64,000 bases of DNA, taken from positions 744,001-808,000 of the forward strand of contig OZ251531.1 of assembly GCA_965243185.1 (NCBI GenBank), in the 5' to 3' direction. Positions within the stretch are counted from its first letter, which is position 1. The number at the start of each line of letters is the position of its first letter. The DNA comes from CBDBCU01 sp965243185. GTDB lineage: Bacteria; Chloroflexota; Dehalococcoidia; Lucifugimonadales; UBA3495. The position numbers were made by a program, and so were the translations under genes. The notes below the pieces were generated by a model. It saw only the letters and a list, made by a program, of their open reading frames with translations, had not been told where the DNA came from and ran no database searches. Shown here piece by piece: positions 43,584 to 51,593 of this stretch.

Positions 43584-43611
43584 AGGGGGCCGGTCTGATG
43601 ACCGGCCCCCT
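43584..43611 (-). terminator. Hairpin after the TIR gene
   Basis: A stem AGGGGGCCGGTC/GACCGGCCCCCT of 12 bp lies just past the stop of the TIR gene. A separate GC hairpin at 43453-43479 follows the LivK-like gene; neither has a strong T-run. Confidence 0.55.
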
Positions 43612-43633
43612 ATAGGTAACTCCCTAGACACCC

Positions 43634-44032
43634 CTAACCCTTTCTTTCCCCTATCGCCGCCAGCAGCAACTCCGCCGCCGCATCCGCCGCCAGTCCGGTC
43701 AAGTCCAGGCAGGGGGTAGCCGGCAATTGGGCGTCCGTATCGCAGGGGCGTACCTTTACCGGAATCAGGATGCCCTTGGTGGCCTCCGGGTCTTGAGCGT
43801 AGGCCGCCGCCCATTCCGGGCGTTGCAAGTTTTCCGACAGAAACTCCGGGGAGAGCAGGGCAATGGTGGCTTCGGCAATGGCGCTGACCGCAAACATCTC
43901 CAATACTAGGTTAGAATTAGCCCAGTAATCCCAGGATTGCAGTTCCACCGGATAGCCGGCGTCGGTAAGTTGGGCGGCAATCCAGTCCGCCCAATCCCGG
44001 TCGGCGGCGTGGTAGGCAATAAAAAAGTCCAT
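43634..44032 (-). CDS. Solo TIR-domain protein
   Basis: I start at the ATG at 44032 (MDFFIAYHAADRDWADWIAA). The 132-residue protein is just one TIR domain of the bacterial TIR_2 type: FFIAYHAADRDW, LQSWDYWANSNLVLEMF, ATIALLSPEFLSENLQRPEW and GILIPVKVRPCD. Glu 45 is a possible NAD-cleaving residue. TIR domains of this class usually head longer proteins with NB-ARC, TPR or other modules; here the chain stops after the TIR. No partner effector is recognised beside it. Confidence 0.85.
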   Translation of the reverse strand: MDFFIAYHAADRDWADWIAAQLTDAGYPVELQSWDYWANSNLVLEMFAVSAIAEATIALLSPEFLSENLQRPEWAAAYAQDPEATKGILIPVKVRPCDTDAQLPATPCLDLTGLAADAAAELLLAAIGERKG

Positions 44033-44166
44033 CGAGTTGCACCAATGCCCAATTTGCCGGCAAGCATAACGCAAACTTGACTAACCGGGCAAGGATATAG
44101 ACAATAGGGGCAGTTGCCAATCCCAAAAGGGAAACCGCCAAATCAGACAGCAAGCAGGGGAGCGTT

Positions 44167-44535
44167 ATGCCTAACTTTGTGCGATGCTACACCGGAGCGG
44201 ACGGGCAGTCTCATCTGGAGGACTTGAACCCGCCCTTTGCGTCCTTTATTGACACCGAAGGGGCTTACGGCGAGGGTACGCCGCTGGAAGCGGCCAACGG
44301 CATTACCATCCGCATTGCCCAGCCGGGCTATCTGCTGGAGTGGCACTGCGCGCCCCGCCGGCAATACACCATCACCCTGTCCGGCGAAGCCGAGGTGGAA
44401 GTGGGCGATGGCAGCAAGCGGCGGGTCGGACCGGGAGATGTGCTGCTGGCCGAGGATTTGACCGGGCAAGGGCATATTACCCGGGTGGTCAGCGCCGAAC
44501 CCCGCTACTACATCGTGGTAGCCTTGGGGGATTAG
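44167..44535 (+). CDS. Cupin-fold protein, paralogue 2
   Basis: A 122-residue single cupin: LLEWHCAPRRQYTITLSGEA, then VGDGSKRRVGPGDVLLAEDL and TGQGHITRV. It resembles the cupin at 40361-40708 and begins with the same short TGADGQSH-like strand. The AGCAGGGGAGCGTT leader supplies a Shine-Dalgarno. It ends convergently with the flavin monooxygenase gene, overlapping by 4 bp. Confidence 0.87.
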   Translation: MPNFVRCYTGADGQSHLEDLNPPFASFIDTEGAYGEGTPLEAANGITIRIAQPGYLLEWHCAPRRQYTITLSGEAEVEVGDGSKRRVGPGDVLLAEDLTGQGHITRVVSAEPRYYIVVALGD

Positions 44536-45680
44536 ACTGCCGGCACCGCCCGGGCCGCTACGCCATCCCTTAACCGGGGTATCAGTTCCCGCCCGTATTC
44601 CGCCGCATCCGCCAAAGGGTCGAATCCGCGGATGATGAAAGTGGTACAGCCCAGGTCGTAGTAAGCCAGCAGGGAATCGGCTACTTGCGCCGGAGTACCC
44701 ACCAAGCAGGTGGTCGAGCCGGCGGCCCCGCTGGCCGCGGCCACCGGCAGCCACAGCCGTTCATCGTGAACATCCCCTTGGGCGGCGAAGTTCAGTAAGC
44801 GGTGGGAGCCGACCGACTGCGGCCGGGCCGATTGGCCGGGAGCGATTTGCCCGGCCGTAGCCGCCTTGACCCGGTTCAGGATTGCCGCCGCCCGCTGCCA
44901 TGCCTCGTCCTCAGTAGCCGCCAGGATGGGGCGTACCGATAGGCTGAAAGCAATATCCCGGCCATAAGCGGCCGCCCGGCTTTTGATGTCGGCAATGCGC
45001 TTCTGAATAGCCGACCGTGGTTCACCCCACAAGGCAAAAACATCGGCGCGGCGGCTGCCCACATCCAAAGCAATGTCCGACGCCCCGCCGAAAAACAGCG
45101 GCAAATGCGGCCGTTGACAGCACCGTACTTGACTGGCGGCACCCTTGAGCCGGTAAAACTCTCCGTCATAGTCAAAGGATTCCGGGCAAGTCCAGACCCG
45201 GCGCAGAATGTCCATATATTCGTCGGTACGGCGGTAGCGGGCATCGTGGGGCAGAAAGTCCCCATCCCGTTCCTGTTCCGCGTCGCTGCCGCCGGAAATG
45301 ATGTGCAGGGCAATGCGGCCGCCGGTCAGCTGGTCTAAAGTGGCGGCTTTGCGAGCCGCCAGCGTCGGCGCGACAAAGCCGGGGCGGTGCGCGATAAGAA
45401 AGCCCAAGCGTTCCGTATAGGCGGCGGCGTAGCCGGCTACCTCAAAGCCGTCCGGCGTACTCGAGGAGTAGCCGGTCAGCACCAAATCAAATCCGGCGGC
45501 CTCGTGGACTTGGGCAAATTCCCGGATATAGCCGCCATCAACGCCGGCGGGAACGGCCGCCCCGGGATTGATGCCGCCGCCAAAGACGCTAAGGGTAGCC
45601 CCGGCGGTAGCCGGGTTTTCCCGGGCTACGCCAATCATTCCGACAATGCGGAGGGAGCCGGGGGCATCAGGGGCAATCAT
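44532..45680 (-). CDS. LLM-class flavin-dependent monooxygenase (alkanesulfonate monooxygenase-like)
   Basis: A luciferase-like TIM-barrel enzyme using reduced flavin and O2. Of about 382 residues, the SsuD-like features are EFAQVHEAAGFDLVLTGYSS, LGFLIAHRPGFVAPTLAARK, HIISGGSDAEQERDGDF and LPLFFGGASDIALDVGSRRA. Start is the ATG at 45680; a TATACT hexamer 7-12 bases upstream suggests a leaderless transcript. It needs a flavin reductase partner; one begins at 63763. Confidence 0.92.
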   Translation of the reverse strand: MIAPDAPGSLRIVGMIGVARENPATAGATLSVFGGGINPGAAVPAGVDGGYIREFAQVHEAAGFDLVLTGYSSSTPDGFEVAGYAAAYTERLGFLIAHRPGFVAPTLAARKAATLDQLTGGRIALHIISGGSDAEQERDGDFLPHDARYRRTDEYMDILRRVWTCPESFDYDGEFYRLKGAASQVRCCQRPHLPLFFGGASDIALDVGSRRADVFALWGEPRSAIQKRIADIKSRAAAYGRDIAFSLSVRPILAATEDEAWQRAAAILNRVKAATAGQIAPGQSARPQSVGSHRLLNFAAQGDVHDERLWLPVAAASGAAGSTTCLVGTPAQVADSLLAYYDLGCTTFIIRGFDPLADAAEYGRELIPRLRDGVAARAVPAV

Positions 45681-45686
45681 CGGGCC

Positions 45687-45715
45687 AGTATAGCACACCG
45701 CCCCGGTGGTATAAT
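45687..45715. promoter_or_regulatory. Divergent promoter region between monooxygenase and deacetylase genes
   Basis: On the minus strand TATACT (45692-45687) puts the transcription start at the ATG of the monooxygenase gene. On the plus strand TATAAT (45710-45715) serves the HDAC-like gene, whose ATG is 47 bp downstream with a GGGAGG Shine-Dalgarno. The two signals lie within 30 bp. Confidence 0.5.
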
Positions 45716-45761
45716 CCTCGGCAGCTCTGTGAATTTCACCCGGGGACAGGGAGGATTACCA

Positions 45762-46886
45762 ATGGCGGGGGCCGCTTTTGTTTATGGGGATGCCCTTTCC
45801 CGGCACATTCTGCGGGCGGACCATCCGATGCGGCCGGCCCGGCTGCGCTATACCTACGAACTGCTGGCGGCTTATGGGGCTTTTGACGGGGAAAGTTCCC
45901 GGCTGGTGTCTCCCCGGTCGGCTACCGAGGAGGAATTGGAGTGGGTGCATACGCCGGAATATATTGCGGCGGTGCGCAGCCTCAGCTCCGGCTTGGACCT
46001 GGCCCGGCCGGAGCGGTTCGGGTTCAGCAGTAGGGGGGATAACCCGGTCTATCCCGGGATGTATGATGCCGCTTGTCTCAGCTCCGGGGCTACGCTAATG
46101 GCGGCCGAACTGGTGGCCGGCGGACAGGTGGATGCCGCCTTTTCCATTGCCGGCGGACTGCATCACGCCGCGCCGGGCTACGCTTCCGGGTTCTGCGTTT
46201 TCAACGACCCGGCCCTGGCAATCCGCTACCTGCTGGCCCGGGGTTTGCGGGTGGCTTATGTGGATGTGGACGCCCATCACGGCGACGGAGTGCAGAATGT
46301 CTTTTACGCTGATGACCGGGTTTTGACCATATCTATTCACGAATCGGGGCAGTATCTGTTTCCGGGGACGGGGTTTGTCCAGGAAAGCGGCACGGGAGAC
46401 GGCGCCGGGTTTTCGGTGAACATTCCCTTATATCCCTATACCGAGGATGAACTGTATTTATGGGCTTTCTGGGAGACGGCGCTGCCGCTAATCCGCGCCT
46501 TTGCCCCGGATGTGCTGGTAACGCAGCTGGGCATTGACAGCTACCACAGCGACCCGCTGACTCACTTGCAGTTGACTGCCCGGGGCTATGCGGCGGTAAT
46601 TCAGGAGTTTGCAAAATTGGGATTACCTTGGCTGGCTTTGGGCGGCGGCGGTTATGACCTGGACGCGGTAGCCCGCTGCTGGACTTTGGCTTACGGCATA
46701 ATGTTGGGCGTGGACTGGCCGGACGCCATCCCGGCCGCTTGGGCCGACCGGCATAACCGGCGACAGCTGCGGGATGATGTGGCCTTGGCAGTTCCGTCTG
46801 AGGTAAGGCAAGAGGCGCGGCGGTATGCCGAGGAGAGCGTGGCAGAGTTGAAAGCGGCGGTCTTTGCCCGGCACGGGTTGGAGTAG
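45762..46886 (+). CDS. Histone deacetylase family hydrolase (AcuC-like)
   Basis: A 374-residue zinc hydrolase of the arginase/deacetylase fold: FVYGDALSRHILRADHPMRP at the start, AGGLHHAAPGYASGFCVFND with the catalytic His pair, YVDVDAHHGDGVQNVFY with zinc ligands, and LGIDSYHSDPLTHLQL. Start ATG at 45762 follows GGGAGGATTACC. Bacterial members deacetylate acetyl-CoA synthetase, polyamines or other acetyl-amides. The divergent monooxygenase suggests coordinate control. Confidence 0.93.
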   Translation: MAGAAFVYGDALSRHILRADHPMRPARLRYTYELLAAYGAFDGESSRLVSPRSATEEELEWVHTPEYIAAVRSLSSGLDLARPERFGFSSRGDNPVYPGMYDAACLSSGATLMAAELVAGGQVDAAFSIAGGLHHAAPGYASGFCVFNDPALAIRYLLARGLRVAYVDVDAHHGDGVQNVFYADDRVLTISIHESGQYLFPGTGFVQESGTGDGAGFSVNIPLYPYTEDELYLWAFWETALPLIRAFAPDVLVTQLGIDSYHSDPLTHLQLTARGYAAVIQEFAKLGLPWLALGGGGYDLDAVARCWTLAYGIMLGVDWPDAIPAAWADRHNRRQLRDDVALAVPSEVRQEARRYAEESVAELKAAVFARHGLE

Positions 46887-46923
46887 TATGGCGGTTGCGG
46901 CGGGCGGTGGTGTCGAGAGCGGG

Positions 46924-46952
46924 CTGACAAATGCGGCGGGGTGTGGTAAGAT
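46924..46952 (+). promoter_or_regulatory. Promoter giving a leaderless transcript
   Basis: CTGACA (46924-46929), 17 bp, TAAGAT (46947-46952), then 6 bp and the ATG of the 91-residue gene at 46959. Transcription would start on the A of the start codon; no Shine-Dalgarno is present. Confidence 0.6.
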
Positions 46953-46958
46953 AGGGTT

Positions 46959-47234
46959 ATGGGGAGCGAGCTATTCCGTTGGACCTTGTGGCTGCTGAAG
47001 CTGTCCGGTTATTTGGCCGGCGCTTCGGTCTTTATGGCGATGGAAGTGGTTCTATTTTTCGTTCTCCAAGAAGCGTGGAAAGATTGGCAAGCTCAGCAGC
47101 GTGGACTAGCGGAGGTGGTGGGGTTCACTGCGGCTATTGCCTTGATTCACATACCGGTTCTTGCCGGTGTGTTGTGGTTCACCAAGAGAGCGCAAAGCCT
47201 GTGGGATGCTTCGACCAAGCGGCAAGGAGGTTAA
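46959..47234 (+). CDS. Two-helix membrane protein, unknown
   Basis: A 91-residue protein with two hydrophobic segments (LKLSGYLAGASVFMAMEVVL and VGFTAAIALIHIPVLAGVLW) and basic ends. It starts with a leaderless ATG and its stop is followed at once by the next small gene. No known family. Confidence 0.65.
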   Translation: MGSELFRWTLWLLKLSGYLAGASVFMAMEVVLFFVLQEAWKDWQAQQRGLAEVVGFTAAIALIHIPVLAGVLWFTKRAQSLWDASTKRQGG

Positions 47235-47235
47235 T

Positions 47236-47376
47236 ATGTTTCGGCCTGTGGTTAGCAAGATTGCCGTAGCGGGAGTGGTTGCGGTTGGGATTTATCTGTC
47301 CCTGGTGCTGGCGGATGTTACTTGCCCGGCCGGTTTGACTTCCTGTCAACTTTTCGAACCGTTTTCCCCTTGGTAG
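47236..47376 (+). CDS. Single-pass small membrane protein, 46 aa
   Basis: ATG at 47236 follows AAGGAGGTTAAT. The product starts MFRPVVSKIAVAGVVAVGIY and has one membrane segment, then a short exported part with two Cys (ADVTCPAGLTSCQLF) that could form a disulfide. It overlaps the end of the preceding reading unit by spacing of one base and is probably co-expressed with it. Confidence 0.55.
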   Translation: MFRPVVSKIAVAGVVAVGIYLSLVLADVTCPAGLTSCQLFEPFSPW

Positions 47377-47422
47377 AGGATTAGCCGGCGGCCGGGGCTT
47401 TGCGCCGGGCATAGCATAGTAG

Positions 47423-47454
47423 AGGGGCCAACCTGCTGCGGGTTGGCCCCTTTT
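47423..47454 (+). terminator. Terminator after the two small membrane genes
   Basis: GGGGCCAACC/GGTTGGCCCC with a short loop, followed by TTTT on the plus strand. Confidence 0.75.
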
Positions 47455-47488
47455 GCCGGGTACCGTTGCGCGTGGGCGGGACGCCCAG

Positions 47489-47770
47489 TTAGTTGACCTG
47501 GTGTTCCTGCTGACCGAGGAGGGTTTTGGCGGCGTCCCCGATGTTGGCTTCCATGCAGTCGCGCAGGGTGGCGTAGATGGACTTTTTGATGGCGGTCATC
47601 AGCCAAGCCTCGTAGTCGGGGTCGGTCTGGTAACCGTTTTTGAGGGCCACCAGTCGCTGCAACAGGCTCAGGTAGTGGTACTGCAAGGGCGTCAGGGACT
47701 GCTCAATACCCTCCACGACGTAGTTCCCGTTTCCCAAGACTCCCGGGTCTGCGCTGTCCGATGCGTTCAT
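47489..47770 (-). CDS. Small hypothetical protein, 93 aa
   Basis: A 93-residue helical protein starting at the ATG at 47770. The middle (LTPLQYHYLSLLQRLVALKN) and the C-terminal half (YEAWLMTAIKKSIYATLRDC) look like a compact helical bundle. No family is recognised. Its promoter region (47798-47863) contains two inverted repeats, suggesting specific regulation. Confidence 0.6.
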   Translation of the reverse strand: MNASDSADPGVLGNGNYVVEGIEQSLTPLQYHYLSLLQRLVALKNGYQTDPDYEAWLMTAIKKSIYATLRDCMEANIGDAAKTLLGQQEHQVN

Positions 47771-47797
47771 AATTCCCTCTCCGGTTAGACCTGATGT

Positions 47798-47863
47798 CGA
47801 GTTGAAACTCGGCGCCGTCTAAAGACTACAAATTATTATAGCACATTAGACGGCGGGCTGTAA
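47798..47863 (-). promoter_or_regulatory. Promoter with flanking inverted repeats
   Basis: On the minus strand TTACAG (47863-47858) and TATAAT (47840-47835) are 17 bp apart. Perfect arms GCCGTCTAA (47814-47822) and TTAGACGGC (47846-47854) bracket the -10 element. A second hairpin CGAGTT-GA-AACTCG (47798-47811) lies in the leader. This arrangement looks like an operator. Confidence 0.6.
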
Positions 47864-47896
47864 CGGTTTTTTTAGCCCAATTTCCGCCGGGGCCGG

Positions 47897-49801
47897 TTAG
47901 ACTTCCCGGAACTCGCCTTCCACGGTGTCGGGGTCGGCGTCCGGAGCCGCGCCGGTAGTGGGGTCGCCGCCCGCCGCCGGACCGCCGCCCGGCTGCCCGT
48001 ACACCGCTTGCCCCAACCGCTGCGTCGCGTCGTTCAGGGCGGCTATGGCGGTCTGCATTTCGGCCACATTGTTGGCGGCGACGGCGGCTTTCAGGGCGGC
48101 GATTTTGCCCTCGACTTCCGCTTTCAGGTCGTCCGGCACCTTGTCGGCGTGTTCCTGGAGCAACTTTTCAGTGGAATAGACCAGGGTATCCGCTTGGTTG
48201 CGGGTTTCCACTTCGGCGCGCCGCCGCTGATCCTCGGCTTCGTGGGATTGGGCTTCGTCCACCATCCGGCTGATTTCCTCTTTGGAAAGGCCGGAACTGG
48301 ACTGGATGACGATGCGCTGTTCCTTGCCGGTGGCTTTGTCCTGGGCGGAAACGCTGAGGATGCCGTTGGCGTCAAGGTCAAAGGTAACATCGACCTGGGG
48401 TACGCCGCGGGGAGCGGGCAGGATACCGTCGAGTTGGAAGCGGCCGATGGTCTTGTTGTCGGCGGCCATGGGACGCTCCCCTTGCAGGACATGGATGTCC
48501 ACGCTGGTTTGCCCATCGGCGGCGGTGGTAAAGGTTTCGGTCTTTTTAGTGGGAATGGTGGTGTTGCGGGCGATGAGGGTAGTCATCACGCTGCCCAAAG
48601 TTTCCAAGCCCAAAGTGAGCGGCGTAACATCCAGCAGCACGATGCCGCCGACATCCCCGGTCTGGACGCCGGCTTGGATGGCGGCGCCGCGGGCGACCAC
48701 TTCATCCGGGTTGACCGAGCGGCTGGGTTCTTTGCCAAAGATGGCTTTGACCTTTTCCTGCACGGCCGGCATCCGGGTCATCCCGCCGACGAGGATGACT
48801 TCGTTGATTTCGGCGGAATTGGCAACGCCGGCGTCGGTCAGGGCTTGACGGCAGGGGCCTTCTACTTGGTCAACCAAGCCGCTGACCAACTGCTCGAGGC
48901 GGGCCCGGCCCAACGGCTTGACCAGATGCTGAGGGCCGTTGGCGTCGGCGGTAATAAAGGGCAAGTTGATTTCCGTTTCCAGGGTGCTGGAAAGTTCAAT
49001 TTTAGCCCGTTCCGCCGCATCGCGGAGCCGCTGCAAAGCCATCCGGTCATTGCCCAGGTCAATGCCGGTTTCCTGCCGGAATTCGCCAATCAGCCAGTCG
49101 AGGATTTTCTGGTCGAAGTCGTCGCCGCCGAGGTAGGTATCGCCGTTGGTGGACTTGACCTCAAAGACGCCCTCGCCCAACTGAAGGATGGTGATGTCGA
49201 AGGTGCCGCCGCCGAGGTCAAAAACGGCGATGGTAGATTCCTCCTGCTTTTTGTCCAAGCCGTAGTCAAGGGCGGCGGCGGTGGGTTCGTTGACAATCCG
49301 CAGCACATCGAGGCCGGCGACGGTGCCGGCGTCTTTGGTGGCTTGCCGTTGGGCGTCATTGAAATAAGCCGGCACGGTGATGACGGCCTGGCTGATTTTT
49401 TCGCCCAACTTGGCCTCGGCGTCCTGGCGGATTTTCTGGAGGACGAAAGAGGAGATTTGCGGCGGGGCGTAGGGCTTGCCGGCCATTTCGACATGGGCAT
49501 CGCCGTTGGCCGCCTGAACTACCTTGTAAGGCAGCTTGCCCAGGGCGCTTTGGACTTCGGCGTCGGTGAACTTGCGGCCCATCAGCCGCTTGACGGAAAA
49601 GATGGTGTTTTCCGGGTTGGTTACGGACTGGCGTTTGGCGACCTGGCCCACATACCGCTCATCGCTGCGGGCGTTGACGGCGACTACCGAGGGGGTAATG
49701 CGGGCCCCTTCGGCGTTTTCCACCACCAGCGGCTCGCCGGCGTCAATAACGGCGGCGACGGAGTTGGTTGTACCCAGGTCGATACCGAGGACTTTAGGCA
49801 T
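47897..49801 (-). CDS. dnaK: Chaperone DnaK (Hsp70)
   Basis: A 634-residue Hsp70. The N-terminal ATPase domain starts VLGIDLGTTNSVAAVI and contains IAVFDLGGGTFDITIL and ILVGGMTRMPAVQ; the linker is GIVLLDVTPLTLGLETLG. The substrate-binding domain ends in a Gly/Pro/Ala/Asp-rich tail. It is the last gene of the hspR-grpE-dnaK operon. No dnaJ is present here, so the J-domain partner is elsewhere. Confidence 0.97.
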   Translation of the reverse strand: MPKVLGIDLGTTNSVAAVIDAGEPLVVENAEGARITPSVVAVNARSDERYVGQVAKRQSVTNPENTIFSVKRLMGRKFTDAEVQSALGKLPYKVVQAANGDAHVEMAGKPYAPPQISSFVLQKIRQDAEAKLGEKISQAVITVPAYFNDAQRQATKDAGTVAGLDVLRIVNEPTAAALDYGLDKKQEESTIAVFDLGGGTFDITILQLGEGVFEVKSTNGDTYLGGDDFDQKILDWLIGEFRQETGIDLGNDRMALQRLRDAAERAKIELSSTLETEINLPFITADANGPQHLVKPLGRARLEQLVSGLVDQVEGPCRQALTDAGVANSAEINEVILVGGMTRMPAVQEKVKAIFGKEPSRSVNPDEVVARGAAIQAGVQTGDVGGIVLLDVTPLTLGLETLGSVMTTLIARNTTIPTKKTETFTTAADGQTSVDIHVLQGERPMAADNKTIGRFQLDGILPAPRGVPQVDVTFDLDANGILSVSAQDKATGKEQRIVIQSSSGLSKEEISRMVDEAQSHEAEDQRRRAEVETRNQADTLVYSTEKLLQEHADKVPDDLKAEVEGKIAALKAAVAANNVAEMQTAIAALNDATQRLGQAVYGQPGGGPAAGGDPTTGAAPDADPDTVEGEFREV

Positions 49802-49917
49802 TTTCGGTTACTCCTTGATTTGGTTTCGCAAGTTTTCAATCAGGGTTGGGGACGGTGTTACCCAGAGCGGCGGCAGGACGCCTTTGCGCCGGGTTAAGGT
49901 ATGCCCCCCGGATACGG

Positions 49918-50520
49918 TTAGCGGGCGACTACTACTTGGGCGGCCTGGATGACCCGGTCGCGGAGGCGGTAGCCGTTGCGGACGGCTGCGACCACATAGC
50001 CGGAGGGCTGGTCGGTCGAGTCCACGACGCCGACAGCTTCGTGCTGCAAGGGGTCGAACAGCGCGCCTACCGTCTCGATTTTGGAGAGACCTTCGGCTTC
50101 GAGGATGCCGGAGACCTTGCGGTGAATCAGCTTGACGCCGGCGATAAGGGATTGGGCCGGGGCGTCAGCGGCGTCGCTTTGCCCATCGCTGTGGCTGATG
50201 GCAAGTTCCAGTTCGTCGATGACCGGCAACAGGTTGATAATCAGCCGGCGGTTGGCATCCAGGCGGATGCTGGCGTATTCCTCGGCGACGCGTTTCCGCA
50301 GGTTTTCGAGGTCGGCTTGGGCGCGGTTCGCCATTTCCCGGGTTTCGGCAATTTCCCGGCGGGATTGGGCTACGGCGGTCGCCAGAATGGAAAGCTGCTC
50401 CTCCGGGGGCAAGTCCGCCAGGTAGTCCGGGTCGGAGTCCATATAGTAGTCAAAGGGTTCGGTTTCCGCCGGAGCCGGTTCCGGATTGGGCAAGTTGCCG
50501 GTGGGTTCGCCGTCAGTCAT
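49918..50520 (-). CDS. grpE: Nucleotide exchange factor GrpE
   Basis: A 200-residue protein with an acidic, disordered N-terminus, a long coiled coil (LSILATAVAQSRREIAETRE and so on to FRKRVAEEYASIRLDA-like sequence) and a C-terminal beta wing (LFDPLQHEAVGVVDSTDQPS, then RNGYRLRDRVIQAAQVVVA). It releases ADP from DnaK. It stands between hspR and dnaK, unlike operons where grpE follows hrcA. Confidence 0.95.
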   Translation of the reverse strand: MTDGEPTGNLPNPEPAPAETEPFDYYMDSDPDYLADLPPEEQLSILATAVAQSRREIAETREMANRAQADLENLRKRVAEEYASIRLDANRRLIINLLPVIDELELAISHSDGQSDAADAPAQSLIAGVKLIHRKVSGILEAEGLSKIETVGALFDPLQHEAVGVVDSTDQPSGYVVAAVRNGYRLRDRVIQAAQVVVAR

Positions 50521-50598
50521 AAGTAGTTCCGCCTTTCAGTGGGATGGGGGTAATTCCGCGCCGTTGCGGGATGTAGGTTAGCCTGGTCAGTCCGGCGG

Positions 50599-51147
50599 CT
50601 AATCCTCCGGGGGTTGGGGCAGGTTCAGGTTGCGGAAAAGTTGAGCCATCGCCGGGGGGATGACATTCTCCATTGCCGTGCCTTGGGCGGCGGACTGGAG
50701 ATAGCCCTGAAAGCCCTGGAGATTGGCGACGAGGTTGAGGGCGAATTCCACGCCCGCCAGGTTGAGGCCGAGGTTTTCCATCAGGTGGCGGATGAGAAAG
50801 ACTTTGCGGATGTCCTCCCGGGAGTAGAGGCGCAACATTCCGACGGTGCGGCCGGGGTTGATGAGGCCGAGGCGTTCGTACTTGCGGAGGGTTTGGGGGT
50901 GCATATCGAGGATGCGGGCGGCGACGCTGATGATATAGACGCCCTGCATTTCGGTATCCGGGCCGGGGGCGCTGCCGTTGGCGGCGGCGGCGTTGTCGGT
51001 ATCGGCAGGGTTGTCGGTATTGGCGGTAGGGGTATCCGCCGGAGCCAGGTCGGCGGCGGCCGGCGGGGGCGGCGGTATATGAAAGTCGGAAGGATCCGCG
51101 GGCGCGGCGGCTGTTGTGACGACCCGGAAAGGAAATCGTTGGTACAT
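50599..51147 (-). CDS. hspR: Heat-shock repressor HspR (MerR family)
   Basis: A 182-residue regulator. The MerR-type HTH starts at about residue 67 (GVYIISVAARILDMHPQTLR, KYERLGLINPGRTVGMLRLY), exactly the HspR pattern, followed by a dimerisation helix and a Pro-rich end. The N-terminal 66 residues are a Pro/Ala/Thr/Asp-rich extension not usual in HspR; an internal ATG at 50949 (MQGVYIIS) is an alternative start. The operator at 51203-51223 lies upstream, so it should repress its own operon and be relieved when DnaK is busy. Confidence 0.93.
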   Translation of the reverse strand: MYQRFPFRVVTTAAAPADPSDFHIPPPPPAAADLAPADTPTANTDNPADTDNAAAANGSAPGPDTEMQGVYIISVAARILDMHPQTLRKYERLGLINPGRTVGMLRLYSREDIRKVFLIRHLMENLGLNLAGVEFALNLVANLQGFQGYLQSAAQGTAMENVIPPAMAQLFRNLNLPQPPED

Positions 51148-51193
51148 TGGGCTACCCCCGATATATGCAGGCTAATAACCAGTTGCAAAATAT

Positions 51194-51232
51194 ATAATAA
51201 TGCTTGACATTCCTTGTGTCAAGGTATATTCT
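51194..51232. promoter_or_regulatory. HAIR-type HspR operator with two overlapping divergent promoters
   Basis: CTTGACA-N7-TGTCAAG (51203-51223) matches the HAIR element architecture (CTTGAGT-N7-ACTCAAG). Each arm is at the same time a consensus -35 box. Minus strand: TTGACA (51222-51217), 17 bp, TATTAT (51199-51194) toward hspR. Plus strand: TTGACA (51204-51209), 17 bp, TATTCT (51227-51232) toward the zinc-ribbon gene. Confidence 0.85.
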
Positions 51233-51299
51233 ATTTCAGTATTAAAGGAAAGAGCGGAAAGGCTGCAATCGCCGAGCCTGATTAAGGAGGTGAAGGGCG

Positions 51300-51491
51300 A
51301 TGATAAAGTTCAAGGGCTGCCCCAAGTGCCGCGGTGACCTGTACCTGGCGACGGACATTTACGGCCGCTATTTCAACTGCTTGCAGTGCGGTTTTACCCG
51401 CGATTTGCCGGCGGTGGAGAGCAAGGCCGGGGCGTCGCGCCCGGTCCCGGCGGAGCCGGCCCTGACCGGTCTGGAGCGTCAGGCCGCTTAA
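51300..51491 (+). CDS. Small zinc-ribbon protein under the HspR operator
   Basis: A 63-residue protein with ATG at 51300 after AAGGAGGTGAAGGGCG. Two CxxC pairs (GCPKCRGDLYLATDIYGRYF, then NCLQCGFTRDL) make a zinc ribbon; the last 25 residues are disordered. Its promoter overlaps the operator shared with hspR, so it should be heat-shock induced. It may be a small RNA- or protein-binding stress factor. Confidence 0.8.
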   Translation: MIKFKGCPKCRGDLYLATDIYGRYFNCLQCGFTRDLPAVESKAGASRPVPAEPALTGLERQAA

Positions 51492-51534
51492 CTCCCCAGC
51501 CGGCAATGCCGGCCCGGGCAACTGCACCGCAAAG

Positions 51535-51566
51535 AACCGCCCCGGTCAGTTTTGGCCGGGGCGGTT
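51535..51566. terminator. Convergent bidirectional terminator
   Basis: AACCGCCCCGG/CCGGGGCGGTT (11 bp) with a loop containing TTTT, between the zinc-ribbon gene and the secreted protein gene that face each other. Confidence 0.75.
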
Positions 51567-51593
51567 TGCTGGTGCGGCGTTGGGGGTTAGCGG

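Noticed and set aside
43500..44100. Replication origin
   Set aside because: The apparent strand-bias switch is suggestive, but no dnaA, dnaN or clear DnaA boxes were found.
48008..49897. 629-residue plus-strand frame
   Set aside because: Antisense shadow of dnaK.
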